Shown here: positions 52,138 to 60,535 of the stretch, one piece after another
Position numbering within the stretch: the stretch's first letter is position 1
Layout of the letters: the number at the start of each line of letters is the position of its first letter
Assembly: GCA_028280195.1 (NCBI GenBank)
Contig: JANQMH010000026.1
Span: 1 to 64,000, forward strand
Direction: 5' to 3'
Length of the DNA stretch: 64,000 nucleotides
Source of the DNA: Exilibacterium sp.
GTDB lineage: Bacteria > Pseudomonadota > Gammaproteobacteria > Pseudomonadales > Cellvibrionaceae
Notes under the pieces: generated by a model
Databases searched by the model: none
What the model was told of the DNA's origin: nothing
The model's input: the letters and a program-made list of their open reading frames with translations, nothing else
Translations under genes and position numbers: made by a program

Positions 52138-53250
52138 ATGCTCAGAGTTGCGCGGTCGGTATTGTTCCCCTTCTTCCTTACTATGGTGTTGGCAGCTTGT
52201 GGTGGTGGGGGTGGTTCCTCCGACGATGATAATGGGTCCGAGCCCGATGTTGTCACTGAGCCCGATCCGACACCTGAGCCCCAGCCTGAACCCGAACCCC
52301 AGCCTGAACCTGAGCCCGAGCCCGAGCCGCAACCTGAACCCGGGCCGCAACCCGAACCGCAGCCCGCTGCGCGTATTGCCAAGATTAGTGATTCGGGTAA
52401 TGACGGCCACGTTCCCGAAAATACCATTGATGACAGCCTGGCTCCGGAGTCGCGCTGGTCTTCCAAAGCGCCGGTGGGCGGTTATTCGTGGCTCGAGTAC
52501 GAAATAACCGAGCCGGTTGAGTTAAGCAGCATTTTCATTGCCTTTTACCGCGGTAATGTCAACAACTTCAGCTTCAACATCGAGGTATCCCTCGATGGAG
52601 AAAACTGGAATGTGGCTTTTTCCGGCGCATCCGGTGGCGAGACTACCGACTTGGAAAAGTTCGATCTGTATGCACCGACTACCGCCAAGTTCATTCGCAT
52701 TATCGGCCTGGGTAATACCCAGAGCCAGTGGAACAGTATTACCGAAGTAGAGATACCCGGGGTTGAAAAGATTCTGGTCGAGAATCCTGAACCAGAGCCA
52801 GAGCCGCAACCTGAGCCTCAGCCCGAACCCGAGCCGCAGCCGGAACCTGAGCCTCAGCCCGAACCCGAGCCGCAGCCGGAACCTGAACCTCAGCCGGAAC
52901 CCGAACCGCAGCCGGAACCTGAACCTCAGCCTGAACCTGAGCCGCAGCCGGAACCCGAGCCTCAGCCCGAACCGGTACTGACCGATATCACCCTGAACTG
53001 GCAGGTCCCGACCCAGCGTGAAGACGGCTCGAGCCTGGCCCTCAGTGAGATTGGCGGCTACGAGATATCCTACAAAGAGGCCGGCGACCCGATTTATACC
53101 TCGATTGAGATCAAAGACGCCGCAGCCGTACAATATGTCATCGAAGCGCTGGCGCCGGGCCAATACGAGTTCCGTATCGCCACCTACGACACCGCCAGTG
53201 TATACGGGGCTTACTCCAGCACCATAACCATAACTCTGTCTGACGAATAG
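52138..53250 (+). CDS. Lipoprotein with discoidin-like and fibronectin-III-like domains joined by Pro-Glu-Gln repeats
   Basis: A 370-residue surface or periplasmic lipoprotein: signal peptide with lipobox LAAC followed by a Gly run, an EPEPQP linker (about 35-78), an F5/8 type C (discoidin)-like domain (about 80-215; [26 protein letters not shown]), a second, longer EPEPQP linker (about 220-280), and a C-terminal fibronectin III-like domain ([39 protein letters not shown]). The domains suggest carbohydrate or surface binding; the linkers are rigid spacers that could cross the wall or capsule. GAGG fixes the ATG at 52138. Repeat number may vary by strain. Confidence 0.82.
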   Translation: MLRVARSVLFPFFLTMVLAACGGGGGSSDDDNGSEPDVVTEPDPTPEPQPEPEPQPEPEPEPEPQPEPGPQPEPQPAARIAKISDSGNDGHVPENTIDDSLAPESRWSSKAPVGGYSWLEYEITEPVELSSIFIAFYRGNVNNFSFNIEVSLDGENWNVAFSGASGGETTDLEKFDLYAPTTAKFIRIIGLGNTQSQWNSITEVEIPGVEKILVENPEPEPEPQPEPQPEPEPQPEPEPQPEPEPQPEPEPQPEPEPQPEPEPQPEPEPQPEPEPQPEPVLTDITLNWQVPTQREDGSSLALSEIGGYEISYKEAGDPIYTSIEIKDAAAVQYVIEALAPGQYEFRIATYDTASVYGAYSSTITITLSDE

Positions 53251-53318
53251 TCGGACGGGTAAAGTCCAGAAAGGCGGGCTGTACTAAACAACCATCGACA
53301 GAACTTCGGTGGTAGGCT

Positions 53319-53434
53319 CTAAGCCAACTGCAGGGCTTGTAGTTCGAGACTCTCGACAGCAGGGATGCTGTCGTGAAGACTACAGGGACGTATCCACGTC
53401 GTGTCTCGAACTACAAGCCCTGCAGTTGGCTTAG
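53319..53434. repeat. Long perfect inverted repeat with nested hairpins
   Basis: Exact 32-bp arms (53319-53350 and 53403-53434) enclose 52 bases that fold into two further hairpins: CGACAGC-AGGGAT-GCTGTCG (53354-53373) and GACGT-ATCC-ACGTC. It lies in the 286-bp gap between the convergent lipoprotein and FHA genes. It could serve both as a terminator, though it has no T-run, or be a miniature mobile element. No target-site duplication is evident. Confidence 0.9.
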
Positions 53435-53506
53435 GGCCGGATCGATTGGCACCGTTCCAGAGTAAGTCAATGCGCCCGGCAACAACCCCCGAACAAAGGG
53501 AATCAC

Positions 53507-53551
53507 CTATCCCTGCAACATCTACCCTTGCAACATCTACCCTTGCAACAT
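53507..53551. repeat. 15-bp tandem repeat, 3 copies, carrying three in-frame stops of the FHA gene
   Basis: On the minus strand the unit ATGTTGCAAGGGTAG occurs twice, then ATGTTGCAGGGATAG. Each reads MLQG-stop in the FHA frame, so the first TAG ends the gene and two spare stops follow. Confidence 0.9.
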
Positions 53552-53890
53552 CTGCACAGTTTTCTCCAACTCCGCCTCCTTGTTATCCACAAACCTGAAC
53601 GAGTTGAATCCAAGCCGCACCAGATCGTTGTTGTGCAGTCGTTGCTTGCCGAGAATGCGCCGCTCATTGATATAAGTACCGTTGGTGCTGTCGAGGTCTT
53701 CCAGAAAAATTTCAAAAAACTGCGGAAAGTACTGATTGGGCGATAGCGTGATGCGGGCGTGGCTGGCGCTGATGGCGTTGTCTTCAATCTGAATATGGCT
53801 GCTCGGGTGCCTGCCGATGGTTACCTCGGGCGGCGACAGATCGAACTTATTCACCACAACATCGTCGTTCAGCTGAGAAAGTGTAGCCAT
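53537..53890 (-). CDS. FHA domain protein (downstream of the kinase)
   Basis: A 117-residue single-domain FHA protein that should bind phosphothreonine peptides. Conserved residues are present: GR (TIGRHPSSHIQ), SxxH (SASHARI), and STNGT (DSTNGTYIN). GGAG about 9 bases before the ATG. It follows the CHASE2 kinase gene by 52 bases on the same strand and is the same length as the FHA gene at the other end of the cassette; it probably recognises a target of, or the autophosphorylated, kinase. The C-terminus (QMLQG) is repeat-derived. Confidence 0.9.
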   Translation of the reverse strand: MATLSQLNDDVVVNKFDLSPPEVTIGRHPSSHIQIEDNAISASHARITLSPNQYFPQFFEIFLEDLDSTNGTYINERRILGKQRLHNNDLVRLGFNSFRFVDNKEAELEKTVQMLQG

Positions 53891-53942
53891 GGCTTAACTC
53901 CAGTCAGTAAAAAAGAAAATATAATTCGCCGCGCCGGCCGCT

Positions 53943-56357
53943 TCAATCGCCGGGGCGCAGATTGAAGTCTTTTCGCCGGCATTTACGAATTGCATCACAC
54001 ATCTCCGCGGCCGTGGTAAAACGCTTGCGCGGATCTTTTTGCAGAGCCTTGTTGATGATACGCGTGGCGCTGGTCGGCAGGCTGCTGCGGTGTACGCGCA
54101 CGGCTTTGTGGTTTTCGTGAATGATCTGATAAGTGAGGTTGGCCAGGTTGTCGCCTTGAAACGGCAGTTTGCCGCTCAACAGCTGATACATAGTGACACC
54201 GAGGCTGAAAATATCGGCGCTGCGACCCACCCGGTCGCCGCGCAGCTGCTCGGGCGACATATACAGCGGGCTGCCCATAATATCCCCGGTGCGGGTGCGC
54301 GAGTTGTCGGTAATGCGGGCAATGCCGAAGTCGGTGACCGTAACCTGACTCGACTTGGGGTTGTAAATGACATTGGCGGGTTTGACATCGCGGTGCACGA
54401 TACGCTTATCGTGGGCGAACTGCAGTGCATCGGCCACTTCCGCCATAATGAAGTAAACCCGCTCCACCGGCAGCAGCGACGCCGGGTGAATGAAATCGCT
54501 GAGCGGTTTGCCGTGCAGATAATCCATGGCGATAAAAGCCAGATCGCGCTCCTCGCCGACATCGTATACGGTAACGATATTGGGGTGATTGAGTCGCCCG
54601 GCCGCCTCTGCCTCGCGAAAAAAACGTTCTTTGAGTTCAGGTAGCTGGCGGCTTTCGAACTGCGCATAATTGAGCGTTTTTATGGCAACCGGCCGGGCGA
54701 TCTTCGGATCGTGGCCCAGGTAAACCACACCCATGGCGCCGCGGCCGATTTCTTTCTCGATTTCATAGCGCCCCAGCACCGGCTTGCTCATCTGCGCATC
54801 CGACAGCACCAGGGTTTTTGTCATAGTGAAATTGCCGGTGAGGCTGCCGCTCTCCATCAGATCCAGGTTCTTGAGTTTGGACATTTTGTCCTTGATATCG
54901 CGAAACCCGCGCCGGCGCCCGTCGAGCATCTGGTAGGTTTTCAGCGCTTCGCTGTAAAGCCGCTTGCGCTCGAACTGGGCGCCGATATCGTAGAGCAGGT
55001 CGAGCAGCTGCTCGCTGGTGCTGGTGTCGGCGACGGCTGCCAGCGCGTCATCGCTGCGACCGTCGCGGTAGAATTGCAGTGCCAGCTGATAGCGGGCCTC
55101 ATCGGTGGCTGCCAGCCACTGCCGCTGGCGCCGGTTCTGGGTCATCCAGCAGGCCATCAGCAGGTGCCCGCCGAGCAGGTAGGCGAGGGGCCCGGTCAGC
55201 GGCAACCACTGCCACTGGGTAATCTGAAAACCGATTTGAGTGACCAGCAGCAAGATGGCAATCAGCGAGGAAAGCAGCACGCCTACCAGGGTGCTGAGCC
55301 GCGGGGTAATCCACACCAGGTAGACTGCCAGGGCCACCAGCAGCAGTTTACCCAGCCAGAAGCCCGGCGCCGGGGAGTGGAAGTAGGCGCGGTGCTCCAG
55401 TGCCTGCAGACTGACGGCGGCCTGTTGCAGTGCCGGATCGCCGCTGCCGCCGAGCAGCACGATATCGAAATCCGCCTCACGGCTGGCGCCGAAGTCCCGC
55501 AGGGAAAAATTATCCACAGCGCCGAGGCCGGGATAGGGAATCACGCGGCCGGAAGGGGAAAGCGGCAGATCGATGCTGTCGAGCAGCAGATTGCCGGGCT
55601 GTTGCCACAGCGGTGCGCCGCTACCGGCAAAGCGCCGGTAGACTTCCAGCGCGAAGCCGGCATGAATCTGGCTCTCCGCCTGCCACAGCAGCGGTTGATA
55701 CAGGCCCCGGCAGTTGGCCGCCGGCAGCATCACCGGGCCTCCCCCTGCGCTCAGCAGCGGCGGCTCGGGCTGCAGGCCCGCCGGCAGCCAGCTGAAGCGC
55801 CTCGCCGCTGCGCCGGCGGAGATGTCGATCGGGCCGGGCAGATTTGCCGCGAAGGGCGCCGCGCCGGCCCCGCGACCGCAATCGTTCTGGATCAGGCCCA
55901 GGGTCAGCCCGTCGCCGTGAAGGTGCCGGTAGAGTTGATCGCGCCGCTGGAAAAAACGCCTGAGCTTCGGTGCCTGCCCGCGCCCGAGGCTGGCGTCGAC
56001 CGCCTGCAGCAGGGCGTCGTCCTGGCGCCAGACCGGCGCGCCCGGCAGTACCAGGCCGACGGTCGTCGCCTTGTTGCCGAGCAGCGCCACCAAGGGCGCC
56101 ATCCAGTTGCCGCTGTCGGCGCCGGGCAGGCCGGGGCCGTGTATCAGCTCGTCGATAACGCTGTTGTCGAGTTCCACGGTGGCGATCGCCAGATGGGTCG
56201 GCGGCGCCGCGATCAGGCCGGCGCCCAGCGAGAACAGCGCCCGCTCCTGGCCGAACTGCAGCGCCTGGCGGTCACCCAGCAGTAGCAGCAGCGCCAGTGC
56301 CAGCGCCAGGGTGCGCAGGTTGACTGCCGCGGCGGTGAACTCCCAAAGCCTGGCCAT
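53943..56357 (-). CDS. Transmembrane Ser/Thr protein kinase with CHASE2-like sensor domain
   Basis: An 804-residue receptor kinase. Order: N-terminal membrane helix (about 15-28), a periplasmic CHASE2-like sensor (about 40-330), three membrane helices (about 335-420), a TPR-like helical region (about 430-490), and a C-terminal Hanks-type kinase domain (529-790). Kinase motifs are intact: GRGAMG (538-543), VAIK (K560), HRDVKPAN (H655, R656, D657), DFG (676-678) and SPEQ. It is expected to phosphorylate Thr in cytoplasmic partners when the sensor binds its ligand. GGAGAGGGG precedes the ATG. Flanked by FHA genes; no phosphatase gene is nearby. Confidence 0.93.
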   Translation of the reverse strand: MARLWEFTAAAVNLRTLALALALLLLLGDRQALQFGQERALFSLGAGLIAAPPTHLAIATVELDNSVIDELIHGPGLPGADSGNWMAPLVALLGNKATTVGLVLPGAPVWRQDDALLQAVDASLGRGQAPKLRRFFQRRDQLYRHLHGDGLTLGLIQNDCGRGAGAAPFAANLPGPIDISAGAAARRFSWLPAGLQPEPPLLSAGGGPVMLPAANCRGLYQPLLWQAESQIHAGFALEVYRRFAGSGAPLWQQPGNLLLDSIDLPLSPSGRVIPYPGLGAVDNFSLRDFGASREADFDIVLLGGSGDPALQQAAVSLQALEHRAYFHSPAPGFWLGKLLLVALAVYLVWITPRLSTLVGVLLSSLIAILLLVTQIGFQITQWQWLPLTGPLAYLLGGHLLMACWMTQNRRQRQWLAATDEARYQLALQFYRDGRSDDALAAVADTSTSEQLLDLLYDIGAQFERKRLYSEALKTYQMLDGRRRGFRDIKDKMSKLKNLDLMESGSLTGNFTMTKTLVLSDAQMSKPVLGRYEIEKEIGRGAMGVVYLGHDPKIARPVAIKTLNYAQFESRQLPELKERFFREAEAAGRLNHPNIVTVYDVGEERDLAFIAMDYLHGKPLSDFIHPASLLPVERVYFIMAEVADALQFAHDKRIVHRDVKPANVIYNPKSSQVTVTDFGIARITDNSRTRTGDIMGSPLYMSPEQLRGDRVGRSADIFSLGVTMYQLLSGKLPFQGDNLANLTYQIIHENHKAVRVHRSSLPTSATRIINKALQKDPRKRFTTAAEMCDAIRKCRRKDFNLRPGD

Positions 56358-56420
56358 TGCGCCCCTCTCCCCGGTTCTCTACCCAGTTTCCGCTGTCTGC
56401 AGCGATACCGCGCTGCGTTG

Positions 56421-56774
56421 TTATTCGGTGTAGTAAACGCCGGGAATCCAGCTCTTTCTTATCTTCTGGGTCTTGCCCAGTTCGCTGGGCAACTGCAGCA
56501 GATACTCGAACTCGTGAGTGCCGAGCAGAAAACGGTCGCCCTGCCGCAAGGCCGCTTCGGCCACTTTTTCGCCATTGAGTCGCACGCCGTTGGTACTGCC
56601 CAGATCGACCAGGGTATAGCCTTTCGCCTGCGGGCGTATCTCGGCATGTTCGGAGCTGACAGTAGCGTCGTCCAATTGAATATGACACTGTTTAGAGCGC
56701 CCCAGGGTAATCGCCTTTTCCAGCTCGTACAAGCTGACTGCATTGCCGTTGACCCAGTGACGCAAAAAGGCCAT
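56421..56774 (-). CDS. FHA domain protein (upstream of the kinase)
   Basis: A 117-residue FHA protein with TLGRSKQCHIQ, SSEHAEI and GSTNGVRLNG, the phosphothreonine-binding residues. It starts the FHA-kinase-FHA cassette. The ATG at 56774 has GGAGG 9 bases upstream; the 21-codon extension to 56837 is rejected. It differs in sequence from the other FHA protein, so the two may recognise distinct phosphopeptides. A basic C-terminal tail (KIRKSWIPG) extends beyond the fold. Confidence 0.9.
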   Translation of the reverse strand: MAFLRHWVNGNAVSLYELEKAITLGRSKQCHIQLDDATVSSEHAEIRPQAKGYTLVDLGSTNGVRLNGEKVAEAALRQGDRFLLGTHEFEYLLQLPSELGKTQKIRKSWIPGVYYTE

Positions 56775-57092
56775 CGAGGTTTTCCTCCCGAGCTGTAAAT
56801 GGTAACCAAAGAGTCCAATAATAAGGGGGTTGCCCACCTGATTTGAAGTGCCAAATTCACAGTTTGTCGCTCGCCGCCGCCTTCCGGCGCTTACCTTTGC
56901 CCGCTGGCGGCAGAGTGCGGCAACGGCTTTACAGTTGGTTCTTAATCGCGCGCTATGCTTAGTTTTTTGGTATAACGCTAACGGCTCTATACCGAAATCG
57001 CGATTCCTGCGCAGTCGGGAATCGATAGCTAGCGAAGTGACTTATCTACAGATTAGCACCTGCTGATAAAAAGATGTCTATCCTGGATTACT
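56775..57092. other. Divergent gap between the FHA cassette and the ABC transporter
   Basis: 318 bases with no gene. A TATAAC hexamer (56969-56974) could be a -10 for the transporter. No other structure seen. Confidence 0.4.
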
Positions 57093-58877
57093 ATGCGCGG
57101 TCAAAAAACAGATATCGACTTCAGTGAAGTGAGTTGGGGCAGCCTGAAGTCGCTGTGGCCTTATTTATTGCCATTTAAAGGCCGGGTGTTGCTGGCGCTG
57201 CTGTGTCTGGTCGGCGCTAAAGTCGCCAGTGTCGGCCTGCCGTTTGTACTCAAGCATATTGTCGATTATCTGGACAGCGGCGGCGATCTGGGAGCCATTG
57301 TGGCGCTGCCCCTGGGCCTGTTGCTCGCCTATGGCGCGGTGCGCCTGTCCAATGTGCTGTTCGGGGAGCTGCGAGACACCATTTTCGGCCGCGTCACCGA
57401 ACGCGCCATGCGCCTGATCGGCCTGAAAGTGTTTCGCCATCTGCACTCGCTCGATCTTGACTTCCACCTCAACCGCCGCACCGGCGGCCTGTCCCGGGAT
57501 ATCGAGCGCGGCACCAACGGTATCAGCTTTTTATTGCGCTTCATGGTATTCAATATCGTGCCGACGCTGCTGGAAATCACCATGGTGATCGGTATTCTGC
57601 TGTGGAATTATCAGGTTTGGTTCGGGGTGATCACCGGCGTGGCGGTGCTGATTTACATCGGCTATTCGGTAGTGGCGACCGAGTGGCGCACCCGCTTTGT
57701 GCGCGAGGTCAATACCGCTGAATCGCAGAGCAGCACCCGCGCCATCGACAGCCTGCTGAACTATGAGACGGTCAAATACTTTACCAATGAATCCTACGAG
57801 GCCGGTCACTACGATCGCGAGCTGGAGCAGTGGGAGACGGCGCGGCGTAAAAACCGCCTGTCGCTGTTCGCGCTCAACGGCGGCCAGGCCTTCGTTATCT
57901 CCGCGGCGATGACGGCGGCTATGATCCTCGCCGCCAGCGATGTGCTCAATGAACGTATCACCCTGGGGGATTTTGTCCTCATCAACGCCTTTATGATGCA
58001 GATCTTCATGCCGCTGAACTTGCTCGGCTTTGTCTACCGGGAAATGAAGGGCTCGCTGGCAAATATCGAAAAAATGTTCGGCCTGCTCGACGTCGAGGCC
58101 AAAGTTCGGGACTGCGACAAAGCGGCAGCGCTGCAGGTCGAGCGCGGGGAAATCGTATTCGAGGCCGCCAGCTTCGGCTACAGCGCCGAGCGCCCGATAT
58201 TGGGCGAGGTCAGCTTTAGCGTGCCGGCCAGACACAAAGTGGCGATTGTCGGCAGCAGCGGTGCCGGCAAGTCCACCCTGCTGAAACTGCTGTTTCGCTT
58301 TTACGATCTCGACAGTGGCCGCATTCTGATCGACGGGCAGGATATCAGCCGTGTGACCCAGGAATCTCTGCGCCGGGCTATCGGTGTGGTGCCGCAGGAT
58401 ACCGTGTTGTTCAATACCTCCATCTTTGAAAACATCCGCTACGGCCGTATCGACGCCAGTGATGACGACGTGCACGAGGCCATTCGCCTGGCGCACCTGG
58501 ACGGTTTTGTGCAACAGCTGCCGCAGGGCGTGGACACCCTGGTGGGCGAGCGCGGCCTGAAGCTGTCCGGCGGCGAAAAGCAGCGCGTCGCCATTGCCCG
58601 CACGCTGCTGAAGCGCCCGCCGATCATCGTCTTCGACGAAGCCACCTCCTCACTCGACAGCAAATCGGAGCAGAGCATCCTCGAGGCCATTGCCGAACTG
58701 TCCCGCGAGCAGACCAGTGTGGTGATCGCCCACCGCCTGTCCACGGTTGTCGATGCCGACAATATTATCGTGCTGGATCGGGGCCGCGTCGTGGAGCAGG
58801 GCAGCCACAGGGCGCTGCTGGAGCGGCGCGGTACCTATGCGCACCTGTGGCAGATCCAGCAGCAGGAAAGCGGCTGA
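57093..58877 (+). CDS. ATM1/HMT1-type ABC half-transporter
   Basis: A 594-residue fused permease-ATPase that works as a homodimer in the inner membrane. Six membrane helices occupy about residues 20-310, with the family segment ALNGGQAFVISAAMTA; the nucleotide domain has Walker A GSSGAGKST (about 387-395), signature LSGGEKQR and DEATSSLD. The closest known group is Atm1/Hmt1, exporters of glutathione-derived sulfur species or heavy-metal-glutathione conjugates. The ATG is accepted as is; it lacks a good ribosome site. The substrate is inferred from family only. Confidence 0.9.
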   Translation: MRGQKTDIDFSEVSWGSLKSLWPYLLPFKGRVLLALLCLVGAKVASVGLPFVLKHIVDYLDSGGDLGAIVALPLGLLLAYGAVRLSNVLFGELRDTIFGRVTERAMRLIGLKVFRHLHSLDLDFHLNRRTGGLSRDIERGTNGISFLLRFMVFNIVPTLLEITMVIGILLWNYQVWFGVITGVAVLIYIGYSVVATEWRTRFVREVNTAESQSSTRAIDSLLNYETVKYFTNESYEAGHYDRELEQWETARRKNRLSLFALNGGQAFVISAAMTAAMILAASDVLNERITLGDFVLINAFMMQIFMPLNLLGFVYREMKGSLANIEKMFGLLDVEAKVRDCDKAAALQVERGEIVFEAASFGYSAERPILGEVSFSVPARHKVAIVGSSGAGKSTLLKLLFRFYDLDSGRILIDGQDISRVTQESLRRAIGVVPQDTVLFNTSIFENIRYGRIDASDDDVHEAIRLAHLDGFVQQLPQGVDTLVGERGLKLSGGEKQRVAIARTLLKRPPIIVFDEATSSLDSKSEQSILEAIAELSREQTSVVIAHRLSTVVDADNIIVLDRGRVVEQGSHRALLERRGTYAHLWQIQQQESG

Positions 58878-58906
58878 GGCCTGTTGACAATCAGTGCCGC
58901 CAGGCC

Positions 58907-59800
58907 CTAGCTGCCATGGTTGCGGTATTTCCCGCCCGCATGGGATTTGATCGCCAGCATCACCGCCAGCAGGATCACCAGCGCCCCCAGCACGGTAGTC
59001 AGCGCGGGGATCTCATGGAGCAGCAAGGCGGCAAAGACAATCGCGTAAAGCGGCTCGAGGCCGACGATGACGCTGGCAAGCTGCGCCCGGACCCGCTGCA
59101 GCGCGCGCACCAGCAGCGACTGGGGTATGGCGGTAAAAACCACGCCCAGCAGCGCCAGTAGCCACAGCTGCCCGGCATCCGGCCAGGCGGCCAGCAGGGC
59201 GACCGGCGGCAGCGCAAACACCGTGGCGGCGCCGTGCTGGTAGAAAGTGATGACCAGGAAATGGTGCCTGCGAACCAGTTTGCGGTTGAGCAGGGTAAAG
59301 AGTGCCAGGATGAAGCCGGACGCCACTGCCCATGCCAGCGCCACCGTATGGGCGTTGGCCAGGTCGAGGTCGGGGGCTACCAGTAGCAGTCCGGCGCACA
59401 CCAGCACACCGCTGGCGATATCCAGCCACTTGAACCGCTCGCCAAACAGCAGCGGCTCGAGCAGTGTGACAAACACCGGATAGGTGGAAAAGCCCACCAC
59501 GCCGATAGCCACCGTGGACAGCTGGATGGCATAAAAAAACGCGAACCAGTGGGCCGCCAGCACCAGGCCGGAGGCGGCCAGCAGCAGGCGCTGGCCGCCG
59601 TTTGCGACGCCGATGCCGAGCTGCAGCCAGCGCAGCAGCGCGTAGATGGCCAGGGCGGTGAACAGGGAGCGCCCGGCGATAATGGCCGCGGGGTTGAGGT
59701 TTAAAAACTTGCCGAACAGCCCGGTCATGCCCAGCAGCAGCACGGCGACATGGAGTTCGATCAGGCTCTGTTTCGATGCCGGTAGTGTAAGGTCTCTCAA
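58907..59800 (-). CDS. EamA/DMT family transporter
   Basis: A 297-residue protein with ten membrane helices in two EamA repeats; members export amino acids, metabolites or drugs. Segments such as GMTGLFGKFLNLNPAAIIAGR and the repeated PLLFGERF / PLYAIVFAALLLHE at the repeat ends are typical. The stop lies in a 23-base motif also found after the PilZ gene at 1959. A 6-bp inverted repeat (58878-58906) lies between it and the convergent ABC gene. Confidence 0.88.
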   Translation of the reverse strand: MRDLTLPASKQSLIELHVAVLLLGMTGLFGKFLNLNPAAIIAGRSLFTALAIYALLRWLQLGIGVANGGQRLLLAASGLVLAAHWFAFFYAIQLSTVAIGVVGFSTYPVFVTLLEPLLFGERFKWLDIASGVLVCAGLLLVAPDLDLANAHTVALAWAVASGFILALFTLLNRKLVRRHHFLVITFYQHGAATVFALPPVALLAAWPDAGQLWLLALLGVVFTAIPQSLLVRALQRVRAQLASVIVGLEPLYAIVFAALLLHEIPALTTVLGALVILLAVMLAIKSHAGGKYRNHGS

Positions 59801-59874
59801 GTTGCAGCGGTCCTGTAGCCGTTTTCAAGCAGACGGTTATCGATTCTCCGGCAGGCTGCAGCCAGGCCCCGCAG

Positions 59875-60531
59875 TCAGCGCTTATCCGCAATCAGCCAGT
59901 CCGCACGGCTGCGGGTGGATGCGACAATCCGCGCGTTGTGCCGGTCGTTGCTCTCGATGCGTGCGCCAGCTTCGGTCTCACTGATACCCCAGACCTGTTG
60001 ATGGCGTTTACGCAATCTCGCCAATGCGGTTTGCCGCGATGTGTCCAGATACCAGCCTTCGTCGAAGCAGCCTTGCAACAGCCCCCAGTCGCCGTCGCGG
60101 TACAGTGTATATAAACCCTCGATCATTACCAGCCGGCAGCTGGCGGGTACCCGGCAGGCATCTGCGAGCGGATCGCCGCTCTGGTGGGTAAAGCCGGGCC
60201 AGTAAACGTCTGCCTGCGTTGCGGCAGACTTTAACGCCCGGACCTTGCGCGCAAAACCGCGGGCATCGAACGTCCACGGCGCACCCCGGCGCCTGAGGGC
60301 CGCCTCCGGGTCCGGCATCCGCGCCAGCTGCGCCTTGCTCAAATGAAAGCCGTCCATACCCAGCGCCATTGCAATATCGACACCGGTAATCTGATTGACC
60401 GCCGCCACCCATTTTTCGGCACGGGTACTTTTCCCCGCGCCCGGCAGCCCGGCCAGGGCTATTACCCAGCGTGTTGTGCCGCTTTCCAAACTTGCCAGCA
60501 GGTGTTGAACGGGGTCTGCCAGCCGCTGCAC
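59875..60531 (-). CDS. P-loop kinase, uridine/pantothenate-kinase-like
   Basis: A 218-residue kinase with Walker A GLPGAGKST (28-36), a DGFHLSK acidic substrate motif (after MALGMDGFH) and WYLDTS lid-region residues, typical of the phosphoribulokinase/uridine kinase superfamily. The close type is the YFH7/FrcK-like group of sugar, nucleoside or glycerate kinases, with unknown natural substrate. It starts four bases after the AMP-ligase stop, so the two are co-transcribed. Confidence 0.8.
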   Translation of the reverse strand: MQRLADPVQHLLASLESGTTRWVIALAGLPGAGKSTRAEKWVAAVNQITGVDIAMALGMDGFHLSKAQLARMPDPEAALRRRGAPWTFDARGFARKVRALKSAATQADVYWPGFTHQSGDPLADACRVPASCRLVMIEGLYTLYRDGDWGLLQGCFDEGWYLDTSRQTALARLRKRHQQVWGISETEAGARIESNDRHNARIVASTRSRADWLIADKR

Positions 60532-60535
60532 CCCC

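Noticed and set aside
57165-58514. Long antisense frames over the ABC transporter gene
   Set aside because: Shadow of a confirmed gene with no domain of their own.
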